A stretch of DNA of 64,000 nt from contig CAKSKG010000012.1 in assembly GCA_934464775.1 (NCBI GenBank), positions 1 to 64,000 of the forward strand, in the 5' to 3' direction. The notes below the pieces were generated by a model, which searched no databases, was not told the origin of the DNA, and saw only the letters and a program-made list of their open reading frames with translations. The stretch comes from an uncultured Oscillospiraceae bacterium. GTDB lineage: Bacteria > Bacillota > Clostridia > Oscillospirales > Ruminococcaceae. Every line of letters begins with the position of its first letter. Position 1 is the first letter of the stretch. Of the stretch, positions 32,455-41,845 are shown one piece after another. A program made the position numbers and the translations under genes.

Positions 32455-34575
32455 TTATTCATCGGAAAGAGTGATCTCAAACAATCTTGCGCTGAACTGA
32501 GCAGGCATTTTAACGGAAAGCGACGCATTTTCGGCATTGTAACGGTACTCGCAGCCGCCGTAGGAGGGGTAAGCAAGCTTCACGTCAGCATTTCTTCCGC
32601 CGATGTATTTTTTCAGATCAAGAACGATAGTGTCCTCGGGACTGTTCCTGCGCCAGAGCGCAAGATAAATTTTCCTGTCGGCTTTAAGTCCCAGCGATAC
32701 CCACGTATCGGAGAACTGCGAAACTCCAAGGCACCAGAAAGGCACGGCTTTCTTTATATCCGACCTTATGGACTTGTAATAGTCCAGCGCATCCTTTACA
32801 AGAGCCTTGCGCTCGGGGCTGATATTTGCCAGATGTCCGCTCTGATGAATGCGCATAAGCATCGCATTCACCATGTTGAACACGACCTCCTCACGGTCGC
32901 CCTCGGTAAGCGGGTAGCTCCATATTGCAGACTGCTCGGGGGCAAGTCCGCTGGGAGCATTTGCGGCTATGGTTGCATATCTCTTGTAATCGTCCTGATC
33001 GCTGGTGGACTGAATGGAATATCTGCTGAGCATCGCATAATCTATCCTCATGCCGCCGCTGGAGCAGTTCTCGATGATAAGCTCGGGATAACGTGCAAAA
33101 ACATTGTCCAGCCAGTTCAGATACGCACGCTCATGTCCCAGCAGACCGTCGCCAACGCTGTCGGCATTGATCTCCGTACCGATGCCCGGCTCGATATTAT
33201 AGTCCATTTTGATGTATCCCACGCCGTAATCACGCACAAGTCGGTCTATGACCTCATCGGCATGGGCAATGACCTGCGGATTGCGAAAATCCAGCTGATA
33301 TCTGCTGCGGTCAAACACACGCTTTCCGTGGCGCACGAAGAACCAGTCGTCGGGGACATTTTTCGCCTTTTCGCAGTTTATGCCCATGACCTCCAGCTCC
33401 AGCCATACACCGGGAATAAGCCCCTTGCTGCGGATATAGTCGGTGACCTCTTTAAGTCCGTTGGGGAAACGCTCTCTGCTTTCCTGCCACTCGCCCACGT
33501 TGTCCCACCACGGACCTGCCGAATACCAGCCTGCATCAATGCAGAAATACTCGCAGCCTGCCTCTGCGGCAGCGTCAATAAGCGGAAACTCCTTCTCGGC
33601 GGTAGGATCGCCCCAAAGGCAGTTCATATAGTCATTGAAAATTATCGCAAGAGTTTCGTTGTCGGTGTTCTTCCTGCGGATAAGGCGGCGGTACTTTGTC
33701 AGCTCACCCATAGCCTCGTCAAATCCGCCAACGGAAACTCCGACTCCCGCAGGAACAGTCTCGAATTTATCTCCGGGTCTTAGATTTTTTGACCAGTGGG
33801 ACTCCGTCTCGGTAGGACCGCTTACGGCAAGATAAAGATGATCCGCCTGATCGGATATCTCCCAGTGCCATGAGCCGTTATGCTCGATCTGCCAGAAAAG
33901 ATTCGTTCCCGTCTCCGTGTTTTCAAGGTAGCCCATAGGCAGATATTCGTTGGTTGACCAGTTGCCCGTGTTAGTCACACCAATAGCCTTTGAGGAGCGT
34001 CCCTCCCCTGTTTTCTGGGAAACTCCCAGTCCAAGCTGCGGGATAGTATAGCTCTGCCAGTCCATTTCACGCTGCCACGAGTTATGAGGAATCATCAGCT
34101 TCAGCTTATCATCACGGGAGGACAAGCCCTCCTTGTCGATGCCCGTATAATTAAATGTGGAGATATACTCCAGCGTCTGCACCTCGCTGCCCCTGTTCTC
34201 AACGGTATTTGAGAAGCGCACAACAGATGTTCCGTCATAAAACTGAATATGGGTCGTTACGTAAATTCCCGTTTCTTCATCGCAGGAAGTTATATCCAGT
34301 CGCCTGCCCATTGCATTTCTTGTGTCCTCCATTGAGGAAAACTTCATTCTGTAACCCGGGGCAGTGACGATATACTTAGTCCCGTGGCGTTCAAGAGGAC
34401 GGTCTATTCCCGAGATCTGTATCTCCGCAAGATTAAAGCAGCCGTCTGTGCTGTGTGATCTTACATCACTCTCATTATATGGCAGTGCGGAAAAATGCAT
34501 GAGCTTTATCTCTTTTTTGTCATTGATAACAAATGTCATGTAAATGCCGTTTTCATGAATATCTATTCTTTTCAT
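32455..34575 (-). CDS. GH36 alpha-galactosidase
   Basis: A 706-residue glycoside hydrolase of family GH36 that removes terminal alpha-galactose from raffinose-type sugars or galactomannan side chains. It has an N-terminal beta-sandwich, a central barrel and a C-terminal beta domain. The catalytic nucleophile Asp lies in GVGYIKMDYN (near 450) and the acid/base Asp in STSDQDDYKRY (near 510). CFxDAGW-type CIDAGWYSAG lies near 340. There is no signal peptide, so it acts in the cytosol on imported oligosaccharides. No transporter or other sugar gene is adjacent. The product subfamily (alpha-galactosidase versus alpha-N-acetylgalactosaminidase) rests on overall likeness. Confidence 0.88.
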   Translation of the reverse strand: MKRIDIHENGIYMTFVINDKKEIKLMHFSALPYNESDVRSHSTDGCFNLAEIQISGIDRPLERHGTKYIVTAPGYRMKFSSMEDTRNAMGRRLDITSCDEETGIYVTTHIQFYDGTSVVRFSNTVENRGSEVQTLEYISTFNYTGIDKEGLSSRDDKLKLMIPHNSWQREMDWQSYTIPQLGLGVSQKTGEGRSSKAIGVTNTGNWSTNEYLPMGYLENTETGTNLFWQIEHNGSWHWEISDQADHLYLAVSGPTETESHWSKNLRPGDKFETVPAGVGVSVGGFDEAMGELTKYRRLIRRKNTDNETLAIIFNDYMNCLWGDPTAEKEFPLIDAAAEAGCEYFCIDAGWYSAGPWWDNVGEWQESRERFPNGLKEVTDYIRSKGLIPGVWLELEVMGINCEKAKNVPDDWFFVRHGKRVFDRSRYQLDFRNPQVIAHADEVIDRLVRDYGVGYIKMDYNIEPGIGTEINADSVGDGLLGHERAYLNWLDNVFARYPELIIENCSSGGMRIDYAMLSRYSIQSTSDQDDYKRYATIAANAPSGLAPEQSAIWSYPLTEGDREEVVFNMVNAMLMRIHQSGHLANISPERKALVKDALDYYKSIRSDIKKAVPFWCLGVSQFSDTWVSLGLKADRKIYLALWRRNSPEDTIVLDLKKYIGGRNADVKLAYPSYGGCEYRYNAENASLSVKMPAQFSARLFEITLSDE

Positions 34576-34635
34576 AGGCTTGTCCTTTCAAAAATATTAT
34601 GACTTATTATACCACGTTTTCTTATTTTAGGCAAT

Positions 34636-34670
34636 AGAAAAAGCGCCACAGAACCAAAATTCTGCGGCGC
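34636..34670 (-). terminator. Terminator after tsf
   Basis: Minus-strand stem GCGCCGCAGA / TCTGTGGCGC followed by TTTTT. Confidence 0.9.
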
Positions 34671-34694
34671 CGAATAATTCATGAATCAAAGCAA

Positions 34695-35618
34695 TTATGC
34701 GTTGCCCTTAGCCATGTTTGCAACTTCCTCAGCGAAGTTGTCTTCCTTCTTCTCGATGCCTTCGCCTCTTTCAAAGCGTACATACTCAACAACAGCGATC
34801 TTGCCGCCGAGCTCCTTAGCGGAATTCTCAACATACTTCTCAACGGAAACCTTGTCGTCCTTAACATAAGCCTGCTCGAGGAGGCAGTTCTCGGAATAGT
34901 ACTTGCCAACCTTGCCCTCTGCGATCTTAGCTCTTACCTGCTCGGGCTTGGAAGCCATCTTGGGATCCTCAGCCATCTGAGCCATGATAACGTGCTTCTC
35001 GTTCTCGAGAACCTCAGCGGGAACGGACTCTCTGTTGAGGTAAGCGGGGTTCATAGCTGCAACCTGGAGTGCGCAGTTCTTACCAACCTCAAATACCTTG
35101 TCAGCAGGAAGATCTGTGTCAAGCTTAACCATTACGCCGATGCTTCCGCCGCCGTGAATGTAAGGAACAAGTACACCCTCGAGTCTTGTGAAACGACGGA
35201 TAACCATGTTCTCTCTGATCTTGATGAAGAGATCCTGAAGAGCCTCTTCAACGGACTTGTCGCCGCCGCTGATCGTAGCAGCCTTGAGCGCGTCGATGTC
35301 AGCGGGATTCTTCTCGATAACTGTCTTTGCAACAGCGTTAACGAAAGCCTTGAACTCTTCGTTGTTTGCAGCGAAGTCTGTTTCGATGTTAACTTCAACA
35401 ACTGCACCTACGTTACCCTCGACAACGGAAGTAACGATACCCTCAGCTGCAACTCTGCTGCTCTTCTTAGCCTGTGTAGCAAGACCCTTTTCACGAAGGA
35501 TCTGGATTGCCTTGTCTGTGTCGCCGTCAGCTTCTGTAAGAGCGTTCTTACAATCCATCATGCCGACGCCTGTTGCCTTCATAAGATCCTTGATCTCTGC
35601 AATAGAAACCTTTGCCAT
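34695..35618 (-). CDS. tsf: Translation elongation factor Ts
   Basis: 307 residues. It is the guanine-nucleotide exchange factor for EF-Tu. The N-terminal UBA-like domain has IKDLMKATGVGMMDCKNALTEADGD (split as IKDLMKATGVGMMDC and KNALTEADGD) at ~9-33, with the TDFAANNEEF exchange motif at ~80. The length is full. It is 91 bases downstream of rpsB in the usual rpsB-tsf operon and ends at a strong terminator. Codon use is strongly biased, as expected for a highly expressed gene. Confidence 0.97.
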   Translation of the reverse strand: MAKVSIAEIKDLMKATGVGMMDCKNALTEADGDTDKAIQILREKGLATQAKKSSRVAAEGIVTSVVEGNVGAVVEVNIETDFAANNEEFKAFVNAVAKTVIEKNPADIDALKAATISGGDKSVEEALQDLFIKIRENMVIRRFTRLEGVLVPYIHGGGSIGVMVKLDTDLPADKVFEVGKNCALQVAAMNPAYLNRESVPAEVLENEKHVIMAQMAEDPKMASKPEQVRAKIAEGKVGKYYSENCLLEQAYVKDDKVSVEKYVENSAKELGGKIAVVEYVRFERGEGIEKKEDNFAEEVANMAKGNA

Positions 35619-35709
35619 TTTTATATTCCTCCTAAAATGAGTATATCCAAATCAAGGCAGACATAATTGAATAAATTGTGCCTGCCTCGAAAAATTCGGG
35701 ATAAATTAA

Positions 35710-36441
35710 TTATTCTGCGTCCTTATCTTCTGCAGCTTCGGCAGCAGCTGCATCCTGCTCGCCCTGTCTGCCTTCGATGATAGCGTCAGCCATAGCGCCT
35801 GCAATGAGCTTAACAGCTCTGATAGCATCGTCATTGCCGGGGATAACGTAATCAACATCATCGGGATCACAGTTTGTATCAACAATAGCAACTATCGGAA
35901 TACCGAGCTTCTTAGCCTCTGCTACTGCGATCTTTTCCTTGCGGGGGTCAACGATGAAGAGTGCACCGGGGAGCTTCTTCATATCCTTGATACCGCCGAG
36001 GTACTTTTCAAGCTTCTCGATCTCAAGCTCAAGCTTAACAACTTCCTTCTTGGGGAGAAGGTCAAATGTGCCGTCTTCCTGCATTGTGTGGAGCTGTGCG
36101 AGTCTTGCGATTCTTCTCTGGATTGTCTTGAAGTTTGTCATCATACCGCCGAGCCATCTTGCGTTTACATAGTAAGCGCCTGCTCTGAGAGCCTCTTCCT
36201 TAACGGAATCGCCTGCCTGCTTCTTTGTGCCGACAAACAGAACATTCTCGCCGTTCTCTGCTACGCTGCGGATGAATGCATATGCTTCATCAAGCTTCTT
36301 TACAGTCTTCTGAAGATCGATAATATAGATACCGTTTCTTTCTGTAAAGATGTAAGGTGCCATTTTAGGGTTCCATCTTCTTGTCTGGTGACCAAAGTGT
36401 ACACCGGCTTCAAGAAGCTGCTTCATAGATACTACGCCCAT
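35710..36441 (-). CDS. rpsB: 30S ribosomal protein S2
   Basis: 243 residues. Signature motifs of S2 are visible: MKQLLEAGVHFGHQTRRWNP near the N-terminus, ENVLFVGTKKQA, ARWLGGMMTNFKTI and a C-terminal PGNDDAIRAVKLI. A Glu/Ala-rich tail closes it. The start at 36441 has GGAGG 7 bases upstream; the longer frame to 36525 lies in the leader. First gene of rpsB-tsf. Confidence 0.97.
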   Translation of the reverse strand: MGVVSMKQLLEAGVHFGHQTRRWNPKMAPYIFTERNGIYIIDLQKTVKKLDEAYAFIRSVAENGENVLFVGTKKQAGDSVKEEALRAGAYYVNARWLGGMMTNFKTIQRRIARLAQLHTMQEDGTFDLLPKKEVVKLELEIEKLEKYLGGIKDMKKLPGALFIVDPRKEKIAVAEAKKLGIPIVAIVDTNCDPDDVDYVIPGNDDAIRAVKLIAGAMADAIIEGRQGEQDAAAAEAAEDKDAE

Positions 36442-36581
36442 TTTTAAATCCTCCGTTTGGTTAATTAAATTTCCTCCGCCGTGCTTAGCTTGACGCTTAT
36501 CGCCGAATGACGACACCAACGCCAAAAACCCGACGTGCGAATTGCGAGTATTATTATACCATACTCTTCCCGAAATTTCAA
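36442..36581 (-). promoter_or_regulatory. rpsB promoter and leader
   Basis: Minus strand: -35 TTGAAA (36576-36581), a 17-base spacer and -10 TATAAT (36553-36558), then a ~100-base leader before rpsB. Such leaders often carry S2-binding autoregulatory structures; I did not derive a fold. Confidence 0.65.
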
Positions 36582-36595
36582 GTACATCTCAACAA

Positions 36596-36883
36596 TTATT
36601 TGCACAAACTTTTCTTCAAATCAGCCGTTTCTTTTGTTGAAATATACCTTTCACCCTTTACCAACACCGTATCAGTGCCGATAACGCTTATCTCATCGGC
36701 GTTTATCATGATGTCATCGTCACGGCCCAGCAGCCCGAAAAGCCTTGCTCTGCCGAATATTACCAGCGATTTTACCGTTAAATTGTCCGTGTCGAACACG
36801 ATATCGTCCGCAAATCCCAGCTTTGTGCCGCTTTTCAGACTGATGATCTCCTTGTCACGGATCTCCGAAAGTGTCAGCTTCAT
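36596..36883 (-). CDS. YlmC/YmxH-family PRC-barrel protein
   Basis: A 95-residue single PRC-barrel protein of the YlmC/YmxH sporulation-associated family (MKLTLSEIRDKEIISLKSGT, then KLGFADDIVFDTDN and RARLFGLLGRDDD). The function is unknown; members are conserved in spore-forming Firmicutes. The start has GGAGG 7 bases upstream; an extended frame to 36952 lacks a site. It stands between rpsB and spoVM. Confidence 0.82.
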   Translation of the reverse strand: MKLTLSEIRDKEIISLKSGTKLGFADDIVFDTDNLTVKSLVIFGRARLFGLLGRDDDIMINADEISVIGTDTVLVKGERYISTKETADLKKSLCK

Positions 36884-36980
36884 ATACCTGCCTCCGAATA
36901 TCATATTTATTTTAATATGATATTCCCCCAAAGCCTGTATATATTCCGTCACATGAGCCGAGCATCACACTTTTTTCGGC

Positions 36981-37008
36981 AAAAAAAGCGCAGCATATCC
37001 GCTGCGCC
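36981..37008 (-). terminator. Terminator after spoVM
   Basis: Minus-strand stem GCGCAGC / GCTGCGC with a 6-base loop followed by TTTTTTT. Confidence 0.9.
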
Positions 37009-37026
37009 GTGAAAATATAGCCGATG

Positions 37027-37122
37027 TTATTCGTTGATCTCAAGGTCTTCCTTTTTGATCTTGAATATCAGCCTGAAGATCTTCGTAAGGAATCCGGGGC
37101 TCTTGACAACTATAAGCTTCAT
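37027..37122 (-). CDS. spoVM: Stage V sporulation protein M
   Basis: A 31-residue amphipathic peptide, MKLIVVKSPGFLTKIFRLIF at its front and then KIKKEDLEINE. It matches SpoVM in length, in the hydrophobic-then-KSP/KxP-FL pattern and in the basic helix. SpoVM recognises the curved outer forespore membrane and anchors SpoIVA for spore coat assembly. GGAGG lies 8 bases before the ATG. Its location downstream of thiN-rsgA-prkC is the same as in Bacillus and Clostridia. It shows that the lineage is, or recently was, a spore former. Confidence 0.88.
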   Translation of the reverse strand: MKLIVVKSPGFLTKIFRLIFKIKKEDLEINE

Positions 37123-37173
37123 AATGTGACCTCCGTAATTAATTTTATAGTTCATATTATGAAGCTTCCGCCG

Positions 37174-37788
37174 TTATGTTACATTTTTCTCGAAAACTAT
37201 CAGCAATTTTCCCGAAAAGACCTCTATTCTGCAAGTCTTTTCCGAAAATTCATTGCTTGCGCCCAGCGGAAAATCATTCGCAAAGCTTACCCTGCCGCTG
37301 TATTTCAGTCCCGAAAGCTCCGCTTCGCAGCGCTCCGACAGCGCAAAAAGCGAAACGTATCTGTACCCTCTGTCGGCATATTCCTCACAGCTGTTCTGCT
37401 GAACGGTGATATCATACTCTCCGCCGTAAAGATATCCTTTTCCGCCGTGGGACATTATATACATCAGCGTCTGGACATTCGCAGCTGTGTGACCGAATCT
37501 GCCGCCCAGTCCGCCGTATATCCGAAAATCATCGCAGCCATGCTCAAAGCCGCACTTCACCGCAAGCATGGTGTCGGTATCGTCCTTTTCGGCAGGCGCA
37601 CGGAGAATGTCGGCTTTTTCGGGAAGCTTTCCGCCGTAGCTGTCAAAATCTCCAAGTATAAGATCGGGAGCTATTCCCAGCCTTTGGCAGTGGATAAGTC
37701 CCCTGTCTGCGGCGATATTGTACCCATTCTCGGGCTTCACCCACGAATAGTCGGAAATATCAGCCCCCGCAAAAATATTGCAAATCAT
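37174..37788 (-). CDS. thiN: Thiamine pyrophosphokinase
   Basis: A 204-residue enzyme that transfers pyrophosphate from ATP to thiamine to give thiamine diphosphate. The motifs are AADRGLIHCQRLGIAPDLILGDFDS (split as AADRGLIHCQRLG and IAPDLILGDFDS, ~26-50), EKDDTDTMLAV (~67-77), and GGLGGRFGHTAANV (~92-105). The length fits. It overlaps rsgA by 4 bases, in the conserved rsgA-thiN-spoVM order. Confidence 0.92.
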   Translation of the reverse strand: MICNIFAGADISDYSWVKPENGYNIAADRGLIHCQRLGIAPDLILGDFDSYGGKLPEKADILRAPAEKDDTDTMLAVKCGFEHGCDDFRIYGGLGGRFGHTAANVQTLMYIMSHGGKGYLYGGEYDITVQQNSCEEYADRGYRYVSLFALSERCEAELSGLKYSGRVSFANDFPLGASNEFSEKTCRIEVFSGKLLIVFEKNVT

Positions 37789-38720
37789 AGCCTGTCCTTA
37801 ACTTCCCATTCCTTGATCTGCTTTGCTTCCTCGTACATCTCGCAGTAATCCTTGTGCCTTGACCGTGCTATCTCGCCGTTTTCCACGGCTTCAAGCACAG
37901 CACAGCCCTTTTCCTTGACATGAGCGCAGTCGGGAAAGCGGCACTTTCCCTCATACTCCGCAAATTCACGGAAGCAGTATTTCAGATCATCTTTCAGTAT
38001 TATATCGTATTTGTTCGTTTCAAAGGTTGAAAATCCCGGAGTATCGGCAATATATCCGCCGTTTTTCAGCTTGAAAAGCTCCACCTGACGGGTTGTATGG
38101 CGTCCTCTGCCAAGCTTGCGGCTTATCTCACCTGTGGCAAGCCCCAGAGACGGGTCTATATGATTGAGCAGAGTTGACTTTCCTGCGCCCGTATTTCCCG
38201 TAAATGCGCTTATCTTCCCTGCCAGCATATCATAAAGCGGCAGATAGCTGCTTTCATCGTCATAATCCACCTCAAAAACCTTTATGCCTATCCTTGAATA
38301 TATCTCCGATATCTCGGGCATTTTTTCAAGATCGTTTTTGGTCACGGCGATAATGCTGCTTATCTTTTTGTACTCGGCAATGGCGATGAACTTGTCCAGT
38401 ATCTGATAATTGGGAGACGGCTCGCAGGTGGAAACAACGAACACCAGATTATCAAGGTTCGCCATAGGCGGACGGATTATACAATTTTTTCTCGGCGATA
38501 TCTCATCAATAACGCCTGTGCCGTCCTTTTCAACGGATATCTTCACCCTGTCGCCTGCGCAGGGCGATATATTTTCTTTGCGGAATATTCCTCTTGCCCT
38601 GCACTCAATAACGCCGCAGGGGGTCTCAACAAAGTAGAGCCCCCCCACGGATTTGAGTATCAGTCCCGCAAGAGCTTCCGCAGACATATCAGCAGTCTGC
38701 ATAACCCCTCCGAAAATCAA
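37785..38720 (-). CDS. rsgA: Ribosome small-subunit GTPase RsgA
   Basis: A 311-residue circularly permuted GTPase that checks 30S maturation. It has an OB-fold front, then G4 TKND, the G1 loop GNTGAGKSTLLN and G3 DTPGFSTF. The C-terminal zinc site is CRFPDCAHVKEKGC. ATG at 38720 overlaps the prkC stop (ATGA), which favours coupling; a second ATG at 38702 has its own GGAGGGG and may be the main start. Confidence 0.95.
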   Translation of the reverse strand: MIFGGVMQTADMSAEALAGLILKSVGGLYFVETPCGVIECRARGIFRKENISPCAGDRVKISVEKDGTGVIDEISPRKNCIIRPPMANLDNLVFVVSTCEPSPNYQILDKFIAIAEYKKISSIIAVTKNDLEKMPEISEIYSRIGIKVFEVDYDDESSYLPLYDMLAGKISAFTGNTGAGKSTLLNHIDPSLGLATGEISRKLGRGRHTTRQVELFKLKNGGYIADTPGFSTFETNKYDIILKDDLKYCFREFAEYEGKCRFPDCAHVKEKGCAVLEAVENGEIARSRHKDYCEMYEEAKQIKEWEVKDRL

Positions 38721-40987
38721 CCTACGCCTTCATCATCATTATTAAGGATAGTCTGCCACCAGCCCTCGCTTACGGTGTCATCTGACGGGCTGTTGTCCTC
38801 TGTCGAACTATCCTCGTTGGAAGGATGAACGGGAGTGATATCAGATTCTTCGGACTCTTCATCGGGAGTTTCCTCAGTTTCCGCTTCCGTTTCTTCCTCT
38901 TCCGCAAAAACCTCCTTGAATGCGTCTCTGTCAAGGCTCATTTCTGTGACTGTGCCCTCGTTGAAGTCAACCACATACTCGCCTATCTTAGCGGATTTGT
39001 CTGTGTCTGTATTTGTGGCCTCGATGCCGACGGTCTGTACCATTGCACCGTTTACCGTGATAGTTACGGTGTTGACGAACGCCATATTGTCAACATTCTG
39101 CGTTCCTGCAACATTGCCGTTGATATACGCCTTGAATTCACCTGTTCCCACAAGTCCCGAAGGAACCGCAAATGTGATGTTCGCATCGCTTGCAGGCGGT
39201 ATTCCCGAGCTTACCGTAATAACTATCTCCGTTCCTGCCGTAACAACGTTCTGCTCGCCGTTTTCATCAAGCTCCGTAATGCTCTGCTCAAGCACCTCGC
39301 CCTTGTCGGCAAAGCTGTCCACCTCGTTGACAGTTACAAGCAGACCCTTGCTCTTGAGAAGCTGTTCAGCGTCCTCGGAAGCCATTCCCAAAACATCTGG
39401 AACGATAACGTCCTGTACCTCGGGACCCTGGCTGACATACATTATAACAGTGGAACCCACCTCTGCCTGCGAATTTCTTTCAGGCTCGGTAGATATGACA
39501 TTGTTTTCCTGAACATCGCTGACCTTGAATATGATCGACACGCTGAAGCCCTGATTTTTCAGCATCTGCTGTGCTTCGTTGGCTTCAAGATCGTATACGT
39601 TCTGAACAGTGACCATCTGCGGTCCGCGGCTGACCTTTACCTTTACCTCGGTGTTCTTTACGACGAACTTGCTGCCTGCCTTGGGCGTCTGGTCGATGAT
39701 AACACCCTCGTCATATACGGAGGAATACTCCTGCGACGAAACGCTAAGGTCAAAATACTCCGCAAAGGTAGACTTTGCATCAAGATAATTTACGCCTCTA
39801 AGGTCGGGCATAGTATCGGTATCCTGCTCATTCTTTATGATAGGAATGATCTGGAGTGCGATAAACACGAACACAACGATAACCACCGCAGCTGTAATTG
39901 CTGTAAGTGTTACTATCAGATAAGATGACTTTGATACGGATTCTTCATCATCGTCCTCGTCGTCCTCGTCATAATCATTCTTTGTTTTAACGGCAGTCTT
40001 GGTGCGCACTGCGGGAGCAGCCTTTGCAGCCCCACCGCCGTAAGGAACGCTCTTTGTGTCCTTTGTGCGTGTGAAATACTGGGTCTTTTCGGTGTCGCCG
40101 CCGTCATTTATAACAGGTGCGGCAGCCGAGGGAACGGAATTGTATCCGAACACAACAGAAGGATTCTTCTTGAATTCCTCAATATCCTTTATCATTTCCG
40201 ATGCGGACTGATAACGCTTGGAAGGCTCCTTCTGCATAGCTCTCATAACTATTTCTTCAAGACCCTCGGGGATAGCGTCGTTTATCGAACGGGGAGGCTT
40301 TGCCGTGTTCTGCATATGCATGAGAGCTATGGCAACGGGTGTCTCTCCGTCAAAGGGCTTAACGCCCGTAAGCATTTCATAAAGCATTACACCGACGGAA
40401 TAAATATCGCTCTTCTCGTCGGTAGCGGCGCCCTTTGCCTGCTCGGGGCTGATATAATGAACGGAGCCGATCGCCTTGTCGGAAAGGGTCTTGCCCTCCT
40501 CACGGGCAAAGCGTGCGATGCCGAAGTCCATGACCTTGATAGTGCCGTCGGGGAAAAGCATGATATTCTGTGGCTTGATATCACGGTGAACGATGCCCCT
40601 GTCATGAGCGTGCTGGAGCGCACGGAGCACCTGAATAATGAAGTAAACGGCGTCCTTCCATTTCAGCACGCCCTGCTGCTCCATAAATTCTTTAAGGGTG
40701 ATGCCGTCTATATACTCCATAACGATAAACTGCATCTTGTCCGTAAAGCCAACATCGTATATCTTGACGATATTTGGGTGCGAAAGCACAGCTATCGCCT
40801 TTGACTCATTGCGGAAGCGTCTGACGAAATCATCATTGTCCGCAAACTCGTTTTTCAGTATCTTTACCGCAACGACTTTATTTTCAACGACATCCATTGC
40901 CTTATAAACGTCCGCCATTCCTCCGACGCCGATAAGCTCGGTGATCTCATAACGGCCGTCAAGGCGCTTTCCGATGTTTTTATCCAT
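38717..40987 (-). CDS. prkC: PASTA Ser/Thr protein kinase PrkC
   Basis: 756 residues with an intact Hanks-type kinase domain: GVGGMADVYKA loop (~16-26), VAVKILK, HRDIKPQN (~135) and DFG (~154). A membrane helix lies near 358-380. Three PASTA domains follow (~390-600), then an outer beta domain and an acidic Glu/Thr/Ser-rich tail. It senses wall fragments and phosphorylates division, translation and spore-germination targets in relatives. The start at 40987 (MDKNIGKRLDGRYEI) is preferred; a longer frame begins at 41008. Its partner phosphatase lies 112 bases upstream. Confidence 0.95.
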   Translation of the reverse strand: MDKNIGKRLDGRYEITELIGVGGMADVYKAMDVVENKVVAVKILKNEFADNDDFVRRFRNESKAIAVLSHPNIVKIYDVGFTDKMQFIVMEYIDGITLKEFMEQQGVLKWKDAVYFIIQVLRALQHAHDRGIVHRDIKPQNIMLFPDGTIKVMDFGIARFAREEGKTLSDKAIGSVHYISPEQAKGAATDEKSDIYSVGVMLYEMLTGVKPFDGETPVAIALMHMQNTAKPPRSINDAIPEGLEEIVMRAMQKEPSKRYQSASEMIKDIEEFKKNPSVVFGYNSVPSAAAPVINDGGDTEKTQYFTRTKDTKSVPYGGGAAKAAPAVRTKTAVKTKNDYDEDDEDDDEESVSKSSYLIVTLTAITAAVVIVVFVFIALQIIPIIKNEQDTDTMPDLRGVNYLDAKSTFAEYFDLSVSSQEYSSVYDEGVIIDQTPKAGSKFVVKNTEVKVKVSRGPQMVTVQNVYDLEANEAQQMLKNQGFSVSIIFKVSDVQENNVISTEPERNSQAEVGSTVIMYVSQGPEVQDVIVPDVLGMASEDAEQLLKSKGLLVTVNEVDSFADKGEVLEQSITELDENGEQNVVTAGTEIVITVSSGIPPASDANITFAVPSGLVGTGEFKAYINGNVAGTQNVDNMAFVNTVTITVNGAMVQTVGIEATNTDTDKSAKIGEYVVDFNEGTVTEMSLDRDAFKEVFAEEEETEAETEETPDEESEESDITPVHPSNEDSSTEDNSPSDDTVSEGWWQTILNNDDEGVG

Positions 40988-41098
40988 TGAAATAACCATC
41001 CTTTTCATGATCGCGTTTGTGATAACGCAGTATCTTTTTTCGTCTTTTTTTCATAGGTCATATATATTCTAAACAGCTTTCGCCGTTTGTTATCGTAA

Positions 41099-41821
41099 TC
41101 AATATATCAGCGCAGCGGTTATATTGTCTGTGCTGCCGTTTTCCAGCGCCAGCTCAATAAGCGCCTCCGCCGTTTTTTCGGGAGGGGTATTTTCCACCGC
41201 TTCAAGTATCTGTTCATCATCGCATACTCCGCACAGTCCGTCCGAGCAAAGCAGAACGATGCCGTTTTCGGAAAGCTCAGCCTCAAAGAAATCGGGAAAT
41301 ACCTTTTCTTCAACTCCCACCGCACGTATGAGCATATTTCTCTTGGGATGAGTGCGCAGCTCGTCAAAACGTATCTGTCCCTTTTCATAAAGGCTCATAA
41401 CATAAGTATGATCCTTTGTGATGCGGACAATTCCGCCGTCTATGACATAAGCACGGGAATCGCCCACATTCACGATGTAAGCCATGTTTCCCCTGCGGAT
41501 CGCAGCCACGCAGGTCGTTCCCATTCCCCTTTTGCTTTCGTCATAGGAAGCAATATCGTGTACCACCGCATTTGCGGTCCTTACCGAATTTATAAGCAGG
41601 CTCTTTACCGAATTTGCATCGCAGCCGCTGCGGTATGCGCTTTTCACTCTGTCACATACCACCTCTATTGCCTTTTCGCTGGCAAGGCTGCCTGCATTTT
41701 CGCCGCCCATTCCGTCGCAGACAACGGCAAACACTGTGCTGTCGTCCAGCCGCATCGTCACCACTCTGTCCTGATTTTCACTTCTTTTGCAGCCTATGTC
41801 GGTCTTTTCATAGATGTCCAT
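41099..41821 (-). CDS. stp: PP2C-type protein phosphatase
   Basis: A 240-residue metal-dependent PPM phosphatase that reverses PrkC phosphorylation. The metal-binding Asp are in ENQDR (~16-20), VVCDGMGGENAG (~33-44), LLCSDGLCGV (~193) and the C-terminal STDNITA. The pair with prkC is conserved through Firmicutes (PrpC/Stp). It has no membrane helix, so it is cytosolic. Confidence 0.94.
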   Translation of the reverse strand: MDIYEKTDIGCKRSENQDRVVTMRLDDSTVFAVVCDGMGGENAGSLASEKAIEVVCDRVKSAYRSGCDANSVKSLLINSVRTANAVVHDIASYDESKRGMGTTCVAAIRRGNMAYIVNVGDSRAYVIDGGIVRITKDHTYVMSLYEKGQIRFDELRTHPKRNMLIRAVGVEEKVFPDFFEAELSENGIVLLCSDGLCGVCDDEQILEAVENTPPEKTAEALIELALENGSTDNITAALIY

Positions 41822-41845
41822 TTGCCGTCACCTCCTGTTTACGGA

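Noticed and set aside
38825..39928. A 367-codon plus-strand frame inside prkC
   Set aside because: Antisense shadow of the PASTA and tail coding sequence.
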